Assembly (NCBI GenBank): GCA_021807105.1
Contig: JAKAPL010000020.1
Location: 1-58,086, forward strand
Origin: Myxococcales bacterium
Lineage (GTDB): Bacteria; Myxococcota; Myxococcia; Myxococcales; JAKAPL01
Direction of reading: 5' to 3'
DNA length: 58,086 nt
The position numbers and the translations under genes are program-made. Within the stretch, counting starts at the first letter, position 1. The number at the start of each line of letters is the position of its first letter. The notes under the pieces were generated by a model. The model made no database searches, had not been told where the DNA came from, and was given only the letters and a program-made list of their open reading frames with translations. Below, piece after piece: positions 26,221-33,832 of the stretch.

Positions 26221-28141
26221 ACTTGACCCCGAGCAGCACCCGGATGGCCTGCGCCACGCCCGGGTTCACGAAGCCCCCGAGGGCGCCAGGGACGACCTCG
26301 CCCAGGCCAGCGAAGGGGAGCAGGATCCCGTAGTCGAGCGTCGCGACGAAGCCGTCGTCGGTCAGGTAGTGGATGCCCGCGTCGCCCTCGACGCCGAGCG
26401 GCCGGTGGCCGCCCGGCGTGTTGTCGGCCTGGAACGCCTGCGAGTAGATGACCCCCAGCGAGACGTCGAGCCCCTCGGTCAGGTTGTACTTGATCGACGG
26501 CTTGCCGTACCACGCGCTCGTCACCCCGCCGATGATCTCGCGCCAGAGGATCATGTCCACGTGGTAGTCGCGGTTGAACGTGAAGTTCGTGATCGCGTTC
26601 TGCGGGCAGAGGCCGGCGCCGGTCGGACAGTAGAACTGCGGGCCGTCGATCACCCCCGCCTGCGGCGCGTTCGAGACGGAGCCGCGCTCCGGGTGGTTGC
26701 CGAATCCGGGCTCCTGGCCTGGGCTCGCGAGCCCGCCCTCGAGGCCGAGGGTCAGCGAACCATCGGAGAGGAAGTGGTACTCGCTCTGGAACGCGCCGCC
26801 ATACTGGCTCACGTAGATCGGGTGGACGACGTCCGCCGAGTCCTCGTAGTCGAAGTTGCCGTTGACGTAGACCGCCTCCGCCTCGAAACGCGCACGCTTG
26901 GTCTGCCAGCGGAACCAGGCGTCCGGGACGAAGAAGTTCGCGTTGCGCGCGTCGATCATGCCCGGCGGGAGGGAGAGGCCCCCGTTGGCCGCCGGCGTGT
27001 TGGGCGGGGCGTACACCCCCGCCGTCGTCTGGTTGTACACCGCCTGCTGCGCCGGGTTGCTGCCGTAGCCGAGCGCGTCGTGGTCCTGGTTGCGGTAGGT
27101 GAAGTAGAGGCCGTAGTTCGTGGACGACTTCCCGTCGTCGAGCTTCTTGTGCAGCTCCTCGTCCGTGTCCTTCCGGGCGGCGACGATCGAGTACTCGTAG
27201 CTCCCGAGCGCGTGGTCGATCGCGATCGGCTGCCCGAGCGGGTCGTTCGTGTAGATGTTGTAGAGCGGCCCGGCGGTGACGAAGTCGATCATCGGGATCA
27301 GGTAGAAACCCATGATCTTGCCGATGAAGAGGATCCGGTCGACGGTGTTGCCGTAGTCGCAGTCGAGGCAGTTGCCGTCGTTGTAATTCATCCCCAACCC
27401 CCAGTGGTTGCCCATCCGGCCGAGCCGCAGCTCACCGATCGGGGTCGTGATCTCGGCCCAGGCGCGCTTGGCCTCGATGCTCGACGGATAGAGCCCCTGC
27501 ACCTGGTTCGGCGGCACCTGCGAGCCGGAGAAGGCCGTCGTCGGCCCGTACGACGAGGGATACGTCTGCCCTGCCGCGAGGTCGCCGTACCCGCCCGCGG
27601 GCGTGCTTCCGAGCACGAGGTTATCGAAGACGTCGATCTGAGACCGGATTCGGATCCCCTCGCTCACGTTGATCGTCGGCTCCACCCGGAAGCGCATGTC
27701 CGAGGAGAGCATCGTCTTGCCGTCCGTGTTCACATACTGCTTCGGGAAGAAGTAATAGCCGCGCGGATCCGGGCTCGTCCAGCCCAGCCAGAGGTTCTCG
27801 TAGAGGTTCGGCCGCAAGCGGAAGTAGCCGTCCAGCTCCAGGAGCTGCAAATGCGGCTTCTGCGCCGGGATCTGCTCGAACTCCTGCGGCGTCACGCCCG
27901 AGGAGGCCATCTCCGCGCGCATCTCGTCCCGTAGCTCGTCCTTCGCGCGCCGGATGCGGGCGTCCGTGTCCGCCTGCGTCTCGCGCAGGATCTGGGCTCG
28001 CAGCGCGGCGTCGTGACGCCGGAGCTCGGCGGGCGTGAGGACGGGCGACGCCCCGCCGGACGGCGTGCCGCCGTCGGTCTCCGCCCGCGCCGCGAGCGGG
28101 AAGGCGACGAGCGCCAAAATGAAGGAAACGGTGAACCGCAT
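26216..28141 (-). CDS. outer-membrane beta-barrel-like protein (TIGR04551-like)
   Basis: A 641-residue protein with signal MRFTVSFILALVAFPLAARA, a charged helical stretch (residues ~30-95, RHDAALRAQILRETQADTDA) and then a long region of alternating aromatic strands (LDGYFRLRPNLYENLWLGWT, IRSQIDVFDNLVLG, WAEITTPIGELRLGRM, GLYFTYRNQDHDALG, RFEAEAVYVNGNFDY), ending in LLGVKY with a near-terminal aromatic. This is the layout of a Gram-negative porin or barrel. Its overall look and the NHWGLGMNYNDGNCLDCDYG region resemble the myxobacterial TIGR04551 family. No substrate can be inferred. Confidence 0.8.
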   Translation of the reverse strand: MRFTVSFILALVAFPLAARAETDGGTPSGGASPVLTPAELRRHDAALRAQILRETQADTDARIRRAKDELRDEMRAEMASSGVTPQEFEQIPAQKPHLQLLELDGYFRLRPNLYENLWLGWTSPDPRGYYFFPKQYVNTDGKTMLSSDMRFRVEPTINVSEGIRIRSQIDVFDNLVLGSTPAGGYGDLAAGQTYPSSYGPTTAFSGSQVPPNQVQGLYPSSIEAKRAWAEITTPIGELRLGRMGNHWGLGMNYNDGNCLDCDYGNTVDRILFIGKIMGFYLIPMIDFVTAGPLYNIYTNDPLGQPIAIDHALGSYEYSIVAARKDTDEELHKKLDDGKSSTNYGLYFTYRNQDHDALGYGSNPAQQAVYNQTTAGVYAPPNTPAANGGLSLPPGMIDARNANFFVPDAWFRWQTKRARFEAEAVYVNGNFDYEDSADVVHPIYVSQYGGAFQSEYHFLSDGSLTLGLEGGLASPGQEPGFGNHPERGSVSNAPQAGVIDGPQFYCPTGAGLCPQNAITNFTFNRDYHVDMILWREIIGGVTSAWYGKPSIKYNLTEGLDVSLGVIYSQAFQADNTPGGHRPLGVEGDAGIHYLTDDGFVATLDYGILLPFAGLGEVVPGALGGFVNPGVAQAIRVLLGVKY

Positions 28142-28210
28142 GACCCCTCCGGGTTCCGGGGGACTTTCGAGCTACCATCCGGACGCCCCACGAGTCAAAG
28201 GGAATACGCT

Positions 28211-28261
28211 GGCCCCTGATCCGTCGAGAAGGGCGCACCTACTTCGTTGCTCCGTCGCTGC
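28211..28261 (+). repeat. dispersed 50-bp intergenic element, copy 1
   Basis: A core containing CCGTCGAGAAGGGCG and ACTTCGTTG matches 55425-55473 on the opposite strand. The 28.2-28.6 kb gap has no gene; it holds this element and the 28314-28368 repeat. Confidence 0.75.
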
Positions 28262-28313
28262 GGTCCTCACCGTACCGAACATCGTACCGTTCCGGTCCTC
28301 GCTCCGTCTGCCC

Positions 28314-28368
28314 TGGGGCCAAGAGCGAAGCTGGGGATCTGCACCCTTCTCGCCGGCCAGGGCCGCGC
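28314..28368 (+). repeat. dispersed intergenic repeat, copy 2
   Basis: Matches 9909-9964 in the same orientation around CCCTTCTCGCCGGCCAGGG. It sits 52 bp downstream of the other dispersed element in the same intergenic gap. Confidence 0.75.
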
Positions 28369-28607
28369 CCCACACAGGGTTGGCTTCTTACGGACGGATT
28401 AGGGGCTGGCCCCCACTGGAGCATGCCGCAGTGGACGGGAACGGGAACGGCTCCTGCCGCGAATCCGGAGGTCCGTCACCGCCTCCGCGCTCCCGGGGCG
28501 CGCTGCTGTAACCGTTCACCGCGCGGCAAGGCAAGGCGGAGCGCTCTTGATCTTCCTGCGCGGCGAAGGCAGGCTTATGGAGAACAGCCAACGGGAGGTT
28601 CCTCGTG

Positions 28608-29960
28608 ATGCGGTCGGTCATGTCGGTGGTCGGGTTCATGGCGCTCGCGCTCGCCGCGGGCTGCAACGGCCACAGCCAGTTCTGCTCGGAGATGCAGGGC
28701 TTCGCTTCGAAGAGCCAGGCATGCGGGTTCCAGCCGTCGAGCCTCACGCCATCGCAGAGCAGTTGCGACTCGGAGTTCGGCAAGTGTTCGGGGGCCGATC
28801 AGGCGAAGCTCGAATCGTTCGCGAGCTGCGTGAACGCCCTGCCGGCGTGCACGATGGCGACGTACACGCGGTGGGAGGAATCCCTCGCGGCGTGCACCAA
28901 CGCGCTCCAGGGCATCGCCGCGGCCTGCCCACTCGCCTTCACCAGCGTCGCCGGCGGGACATCGGGGGGCACGAGCGGCGGGACATCGGGGAGCAGCTCG
29001 GGCGGCGCGTGCGCGACGCCGGGGGCGATCACCGGCAAGTGGAAGCTCCAGCGCATCACCTGCGACGGCCAGCCAGCCCCCACGGACATGGCGGCGATCG
29101 AGAACAACGACATCGCGGACTTCGGATCGGGCGGCGGCACCGTCACCTCGTCGGCCTCGATCGTGGGAATGGGGTCGCCGTGCACGATGACGTTCACCGA
29201 CACGGCGACGTACTCCTCCGGGACGGTCACCTTCTCGTCGGCCGGCCCGCCGTCCTGCTCGGCGGGCTGCGGTTCGGTCTGCGGATCCATGCCCTCCGAC
29301 GCCTGGGGCGGCTCCGCCCCGTGGAGCTACCAACTGACGGGCGCGGGCTGCCAGACGCTCGTCCTCACCTCGACCCAGTCCTTCGACGCCGGCAGCCAGC
29401 AGTGCCCGGCGCCCTGGTCCTACACCTTCGTCCCGACCACGCAGAGCACCGGCACGACGGGCGGCGGCTCCTGCGCCGGGGCGACGGTGTCGATCCAGGT
29501 CTCCGGCGCCGGCGTCGACGGGACGGTGACCTGCCTGAGCGGCTACTCCTCCCAGGGCCAGATCACGTTGCAGGGGACCGTGATGGGCTCGTCGCAGGCG
29601 TTCGGCAGCCTGATGATCTCCCTCCAGCCCGACGCCCAATCGACGGCCTGCCCCACCGGCCCGGATTCGAGTTGGACCCTCGCCTGCGGGTCGGGGAGCT
29701 GCCCCGGGGCCGATGACTGCGGATGCGCCCAGGTGGTCTTCGCCGGGGCCTCCGGCCAGCTCGTGGCCCCTTACCCCGGGATCGGCGCCAAGAGCTGCCA
29801 GACGGCCGGGTCGCTCGTGATCAACCAGTGGCCGGAGGCCGGCGCCACGAGCCCCACGATGAGTCTCACCCTCACGGCGGTGACCGCCGCGTCGCAGTCG
29901 GGCTCGGGCTCGGTCTCGATTTCGGGGACCGCGACCCAGGTGCCGATCACGGCGGAGTGA
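28608..29960 (+). CDS. Cys-containing lipoprotein with Gly/Thr/Ser linker
   Basis: A 450-residue protein. ATG 28608 (GTG 28605 is also possible) follows GGGAGG. The signal MRSVMSVVGFMALALAAGC has an AAGC lipobox. Residues ~22-115 form a small Cys-rich helical domain (CSEMQGFASKSQACGF, CVNALPACTMATYTRWEESL). A linker with four GGTSG/GSSSG-type units follows, then a ~300-residue beta-rich region with paired cysteines (ITGKWKLQRITCDG, CTMTFTDTATYSSGTVTF). The second part looks like a lipocalin- or META-like test-protein fold, often seen as exported lipoproteins in myxobacteria. Function unknown. Confidence 0.78.
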   Translation: MRSVMSVVGFMALALAAGCNGHSQFCSEMQGFASKSQACGFQPSSLTPSQSSCDSEFGKCSGADQAKLESFASCVNALPACTMATYTRWEESLAACTNALQGIAAACPLAFTSVAGGTSGGTSGGTSGSSSGGACATPGAITGKWKLQRITCDGQPAPTDMAAIENNDIADFGSGGGTVTSSASIVGMGSPCTMTFTDTATYSSGTVTFSSAGPPSCSAGCGSVCGSMPSDAWGGSAPWSYQLTGAGCQTLVLTSTQSFDAGSQQCPAPWSYTFVPTTQSTGTTGGGSCAGATVSIQVSGAGVDGTVTCLSGYSSQGQITLQGTVMGSSQAFGSLMISLQPDAQSTACPTGPDSSWTLACGSGSCPGADDCGCAQVVFAGASGQLVAPYPGIGAKSCQTAGSLVINQWPEAGATSPTMSLTLTAVTAASQSGSGSVSISGTATQVPITAE

Positions 29961-30071
29961 CACGCCGGGGATCCGCGCGAACACTCGAGGGCGGGCTCCC
30001 ACGCGGGCGGAGGTGTGAACGGAGGGGCACGGCGCCCCCGCGCGCGGCGCGCCGTGGTTAGCTTGCCCTCC

Positions 30072-30473
30072 GTGGTCCCGCGAGCGCCCGAGAACCTCTC
30101 CGCGCTGCCCCTGCGGGATCTCCTCGCCCGGATCGAGGACCGTGCTGGGCGGCTCGCACGGCGCGAGGTCGAGCTGGCCCGGGTGGAGCTGCGGCAGAAC
30201 GCGGTCGCGGAGCTGGGCTCGGCGAAGGCGCTCGGCGCCGCGGGCTTGCTCGGCTGGTCGGCGGCTACGCTCCTGCTCGCCGCCGGCGCGATGGCCCTCG
30301 CCCTCGCCGTCTCGGCCTGGGCCGCCTGCCTGATCGTCTCGGGCGCGACCGTCCTCGCCGCCTCCCTGCTCGCCGCGATCGGCTGGCGGCGGCGGGCCCG
30401 CCGCCCGCTCGTCGAGACGCGCGGCGCGCTCGCCGAGCAGGTCCGCTGGCTGCGGCAGAGGCTTTCTCGATGA
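30072..30473 (+). CDS. phage-holin-family (DUF1469-like) membrane protein
   Basis: A 133-residue protein from GTG 30072. The N-terminal amphipathic segment (LRDLLARIEDRAGRLARREV, ELARVELRQNAV) is followed by two hydrophobic helices (ALGAAGLLGWSAATLLLAAG, AWAACLIVSGATVLAASLLA) and a basic tail. This is the DUF1469/Phage_holin_3_6 pattern, a widespread chromosomal membrane family with no proven holin activity. Its stop overlaps the ATG of the next small membrane gene. Confidence 0.83.
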   Translation: MVPRAPENLSALPLRDLLARIEDRAGRLARREVELARVELRQNAVAELGSAKALGAAGLLGWSAATLLLAAGAMALALAVSAWAACLIVSGATVLAASLLAAIGWRRRARRPLVETRGALAEQVRWLRQRLSR

Positions 30474-30721
30474 ATGGCCCGGACGCCCACGCCGCCGCCG
30501 ACGAGGTCCACGGCCTCTGGCGCGAGCTGTCCGAGCTGCTCGTCGAGTTGGACCGGCGCCGCCGCGACGCCCTCGACCTCGGCCGCCAGCTCCGGCGCCA
30601 CAAGCTGCTCGCCGTCGCGGGCGGCGCGCTCCTCGTCGGCCTCTACGCGCTCCTCTTTCGCCGCCGCCGTCCCATCGTCGTGGTCGTCCGCCCCCGCCCC
30701 CGCCTCCTGCTCGGCCGCTGA
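30470..30721 (+). CDS. small single-helix membrane protein
   Basis: An 83-residue protein coupled to the DUF1469-like gene (ATGA). The N-terminal half is a charged helix (EVHGLWRELSELLVELDRRR), followed by one transmembrane helix (LLAVAGGALLVGLYALLF) and an Arg/Pro/Val tail. DUF1469 proteins are commonly encoded beside such DUF883/DUF3618-like small proteins. Function unknown. Confidence 0.8.
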   Translation: MNGPDAHAAADEVHGLWRELSELLVELDRRRRDALDLGRQLRRHKLLAVAGGALLVGLYALLFRRRRPIVVVVRPRPRLLLGR

Positions 30722-30805
30722 CGCGGCGTCGCGCGGTCGGGTTGCGGGGCCTCGCCGCCGTCGTTACCAAAGGGGGGCCGCCCGACACCAGAAGGCGGTC
30801 CCATC

Positions 30806-31486
30806 ATGAGCGCATCCGTGATCGCCGAGCCCCTCGCGGCCCCCACCGGCCACGCGCCGGTCCACACCTCCGTCGCCTTCCCCCGCGACACCCTCTTCGG
30901 GGCGGCGACGCCGGGGAAGATCGCCATGTGGATCTTCCTCGTCTCGGACGCCCTCTCCTTCTCGGGCCTGCTCATCGGCTACGGGATCCTGCGCGGCGGC
31001 AGCACCGTCTGGCGCCACCCCGGGGAGCCCGCGCTGGGCGTCAACTTCACCGCCTTCCTGACGTTCCTGCTCATCTGCTCGTCGGTCTCGATGGTGATGG
31101 CCTACTCGGCGGCGCTCGCCGGCGACCGGAAGAAGACCGCGCTCTGGCTCGCCCTCACGATCCTCGGGGGCCTCGGCTTCCTCGCGGGCCAGATGCACGA
31201 GTACTTCGGCTTCTTCCCGGGCTTCCCGACCCACCCGCTGCGCGGCCTCGTGGGCGAGGGGCTCATCCCCGGCCATTCGGCGTACGCGAGCACATTCTAC
31301 CTGACGACCGGCTTCCACGGCTGCCACGTGCTCGCGGGCGTCGTCTACCTCTCGACCGTCCTCGCCCGCGTCCTCTCCGGCAAGCTCGACGGGCGGCCGG
31401 GGGCGGTCGAGCTGGCCGGCCTCTTCTGGCACTTCGTCGACCTCGTCTGGATCCTCGTCTTCACCCTCATCTATCTCATCCCCTGA
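30806..31486 (+). CDS. heme-copper oxidase subunit III
   Basis: A 226-residue seven-helix protein of the CtaE/CoxC family (GKIAMWIFLVSDALSFSGLL, SMVMAYSAALAG, LGGLGFLAGQMHEYFGF, FYLTTGFHGCHVLAGVVYL, ELAGLFWHFVDLVWILVFTL). The HGCHVxxG and WHFVDxVW motifs are characteristic. It is the first of five genes that run without gaps; subunits I and II are not in this window. In the oxidase, subunit III stabilises proton uptake. Confidence 0.93.
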   Translation: MSASVIAEPLAAPTGHAPVHTSVAFPRDTLFGAATPGKIAMWIFLVSDALSFSGLLIGYGILRGGSTVWRHPGEPALGVNFTAFLTFLLICSSVSMVMAYSAALAGDRKKTALWLALTILGGLGFLAGQMHEYFGFFPGFPTHPLRGLVGEGLIPGHSAYASTFYLTTGFHGCHVLAGVVYLSTVLARVLSGKLDGRPGAVELAGLFWHFVDLVWILVFTLIYLIP

Positions 31487-31786
31487 ATGGAGCGCGCGAT
31501 GGCTTCCCACGCGACCACGAGAGCCTACCTCGGCGTCTTCGCCGCCCTCGCCGTCCTCACGGTCCTGGAGGTCGCCGCGGTGAAGACGGGCCTGCCGAAG
31601 AGGACGCTCGTCCTCCTCCTCGTCTCCCTGGCGGTCACCAAGGCCGTCCTGGTCGCGCTCTTCTTCATGCACCTGCGCTGGGAGACGCGGGTGCTGCGCT
31701 GGATGGTCGCGGTCCCCCTGGCGACCCCCGCCGTCTACGGGGTCGTGCTGATCGCGGCGACGATCGCGAAGAGGATGCCCGCGTGA
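31487..31786 (+). CDS. cytochrome c oxidase subunit IV (bacterial type)
   Basis: A 99-residue protein whose ATG directly follows the subunit III stop; an ATG at 31499 is an alternative. Three hydrophobic helices (YLGVFAALAVLTVLEVAAV, LLVSLAVTKAVLVALFFMHL, LATPAVYGVVLIAATIA) with the TKAVLVALFFMHLRWE signature of COX4_pro subunits. The GTGA overlap couples it to the next gene. Confidence 0.92.
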   Translation: MERAMASHATTRAYLGVFAALAVLTVLEVAAVKTGLPKRTLVLLLVSLAVTKAVLVALFFMHLRWETRVLRWMVAVPLATPAVYGVVLIAATIAKRMPA

Positions 31787-32001
31787 CCGCCTCGTTCGCC
31801 GCGGCCCTCGTCCTCCTCCTCCCCGCGACCGCGCTTTGCTGTCCCTACTGCGCCGCGCGCGGACTCTCCGGAGCGAGGATGGCCGTGCTCGCGGGATTCC
31901 TGCTGGTCCCGTACCTCGTCGGCGCGGCGCTCGTCTCCTTCGTGCGCCGAATCTCGGCGGACGAGGGCGCACCGGCCGCACCGCCCGCCTCCCGCCCATG
32001 A
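31783..32001 (+). CDS. small membrane protein of oxidase operon
   Basis: A 72-residue protein from GTG 31783. A hydrophobic N-terminus (FAAALVLLLPATALCC) is followed by PYCAARG, giving a CCPYC cluster, and by a second helix (AVLAGFLLVPYLVGAALVSF). Its position between subunit IV and the second subunit III, with 4-base overlaps on both sides, implies a role in oxidase assembly. The CxxC-like cluster could be redox- or metal-binding (inference). No family name is recognised. Confidence 0.8.
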   Translation: MTASFAAALVLLLPATALCCPYCAARGLSGARMAVLAGFLLVPYLVGAALVSFVRRISADEGAPAAPPASRP

Positions 32002-32588
32002 CCGCCGTGCACGAGGTCCTGCCCTATCCCCACCTGCGCGCCCGCGAGGAGAACACCGCGCGCCTCGGGATGTACGTCTTCCTCGGCTCGTGGGCGATGC
32101 TCTTCGGGGGTCTCTTCTTCGCCTATGGCAGCCTCCGGGTCGCGGCGGCGGCCTGGCCGCCCGCAGGGACGCCGAGACTCCCGATCGGCCTGCCGCTCGC
32201 GAGCACGGGCCTGCTCGCGCTCTCCAGCGTCGCCCTCCACCTCGCCCTCGGGCGGATCGAGGAGGGCGCCGGCGGTCTCCGGCCGATCCTCCTCTCCCTC
32301 TCGAGCGGGGTCGCGTTCCTCCTCGTCCAGAGCACCCTCTGGGTCCTCGTCTGGCAGAGCGGGCTCGTGCCCTCCGCCGGGCAATACGCCTCCGTCTTCT
32401 GGGAGCTGACCGCCTTCCACGGCCTCCACGTCCTCGTCGGCATCTTTGCCCTCGCCGTCCTCGCCGTCCGCGCCGCGCGCGGCCGGTACGGCCCGGCCCG
32501 CCACCTCGCGGTGCGGCTGTGGGCCATGTACTGGGACTTCGTCGGCGTCGTCTGGCTGCTCATCTTTCTCTCCGTCTTCGCCGTCTAG
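31998..32588 (+). CDS. second heme-copper oxidase subunit III-like protein
   Basis: A 196-residue protein coupled by ATGA. Five hydrophobic helices with TARLGMYVFLGSWAMLFGGL, VFWELTAFHGLHVLVGIFAL and WAMYWDFVGVVWLLIFLSVF: the HGLHVxxG and WDFVGVVW motifs mark a subunit III paralogue, shorter than the first. Two subunit III-like genes in one operon is known in caa3-type clusters of deltaproteobacteria. Its TAG stop is the first three bases of the inverted-repeat element at 32586. Confidence 0.9.
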   Translation: MTAVHEVLPYPHLRAREENTARLGMYVFLGSWAMLFGGLFFAYGSLRVAAAAWPPAGTPRLPIGLPLASTGLLALSSVALHLALGRIEEGAGGLRPILLSLSSGVAFLLVQSTLWVLVWQSGLVPSAGQYASVFWELTAFHGLHVLVGIFALAVLAVRAARGRYGPARHLAVRLWAMYWDFVGVVWLLIFLSVFAV

Positions 32589-32710
32589 GAGGCTGGTGTG
32601 AAACGGACACAATTAGAAAAACACCCCCCTTGGAGCATGCCATTCGCCTCTCCAGACTGGGGTACGAATGCCTTCTCCAAGGTCTCTTCCAGTTTCACAC
32701 CAGCCTCCTA
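32586..32710. mobile_element. 125-bp inverted-repeat element, copy 1
   Basis: Perfect 19-bp terminal inverted repeats: TAGGAGGCTGGTGTGAAAC at 32586-32604 and its exact complement at 32692-32710, enclosing 87 bp. It fills the whole gap between the oxidase gene (whose stop is the element's TAG) and the cytochrome gene (ATG 4 bp after the element). The same ends bound a 185-bp element with an unrelated core at 53064. It fits a MITE-like non-autonomous element or a mobile palindrome. The strong hairpin may also attenuate transcription. Confidence 0.82.
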
Positions 32711-32714
32711 GACC

Positions 32715-33668
32715 ATGTCCCTCTCCCGCGCCTCCCTCCTCGCCGTCTTCACCTCCGCCTGCGGGGGTTCCTTCGACAAGCCCATGACGCTGGGCGGCGT
32801 CACCATCCCGGCCGAGCGGCTCAACCGCGGCAAGGCCGCCTACACCCAGTACTGCCGCGCCTGCCACGGCGACCACGGCGACGGGACCGGGCCCGCCTCC
32901 TACGGCCTGCGCCCGCCCCCGCGCGACTTCACCGCCGGGACGTTCAAGTTCGCCCACGTCTCCTCCGGGCAGCTCCCGACCGACGCCGACTTCGTCCGGA
33001 TCGTCAAGGGTGGGCTGCACGGCACGGCGATGCTCGCCTGGGACGTGCCCGACGCGACACTCCTGGACATCATCCAGTACGTGAAGACCTTCTCGCCGCG
33101 CTGGAAGACCGAGACGCCGGGGACGCCAATCACCCCAGGCCCTGATCCCTGGGGTCCGGCGAGGAAGGCGGAGGCCGTCGCCCGGGGCGCCAAGCTCTAC
33201 CACGGCCTCGCGCAGTGCCTGCAATGCCACGCCGCCTACGAGACGCGCGCGCAGATCTACGCGGACAGCAAGGAGCTGACCGGGAACGGGACGACAGAGC
33301 TCCGGGCGAATCCGTACGAGCCGGAGCTGAAGGAGAGCGATTACGCGGACCGGCACTACCCGCCGAACCCGGACGGGACCTACCCGAAGCTCAAGCTCCT
33401 CCCCCCTGACTTCCTCCTGAACGACGCCCGCTCGGGCTCGCGCGTCACGGACCTCTACCTGACCATCGCCTCGGGCGTCGGCGGGACGGCCATGCCCAGT
33501 TGGAAGCTGTCGCTGCCCGAGGCCGACCTCTGGGCGCTCGCCTACTACGTCCGATCGCTCGTCGAGATGAAGGACACCCCGCGGGCCGAGGCGCTGCGCC
33601 AGGCCCTCGCGAGCCAGCCGCCCTGGAAGCCGCCCGCGGAGGTAACCGCGGCGACCGGCGGGACGTGA
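32715..33668 (+). CDS. diheme cytochrome c lipoprotein
   Basis: A 317-residue protein. MSLSRASLLAVFTSAC is a lipoprotein signal (TSAC lipobox). Two heme c sites are present: CRACH (~47-51) followed by GDHGDGTGPASYGLRPPPRD and a distal Met candidate in GTAML, and CLQCH (~170) with GGTAMPSWK as its distal Met region. Similar proteins donate electrons to, or are fused with, aa3/caa3 oxidases. It follows the oxidase subunits and probably belongs to the same unit, although the 125-bp palindrome now separates it. Confidence 0.92.
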   Translation: MSLSRASLLAVFTSACGGSFDKPMTLGGVTIPAERLNRGKAAYTQYCRACHGDHGDGTGPASYGLRPPPRDFTAGTFKFAHVSSGQLPTDADFVRIVKGGLHGTAMLAWDVPDATLLDIIQYVKTFSPRWKTETPGTPITPGPDPWGPARKAEAVARGAKLYHGLAQCLQCHAAYETRAQIYADSKELTGNGTTELRANPYEPELKESDYADRHYPPNPDGTYPKLKLLPPDFLLNDARSGSRVTDLYLTIASGVGGTAMPSWKLSLPEADLWALAYYVRSLVEMKDTPRAEALRQALASQPPWKPPAEVTAATGGT

Positions 33669-33832
33669 TCGACGACTTGCGGGAGTGGGCGTGCCGCGCG
33701 AACGTTCGGGGAGAGAGCGCCGCGAACACGAGATAGGGGGGTCGGCGATGATGGGCCGCGCTGCCCTCCCCTCGCCTGATCCGCCGGCGAAACGCCCCGC
33801 CCCGCGCGGGCCCCTGGGGAAGAGGCTGGCGG

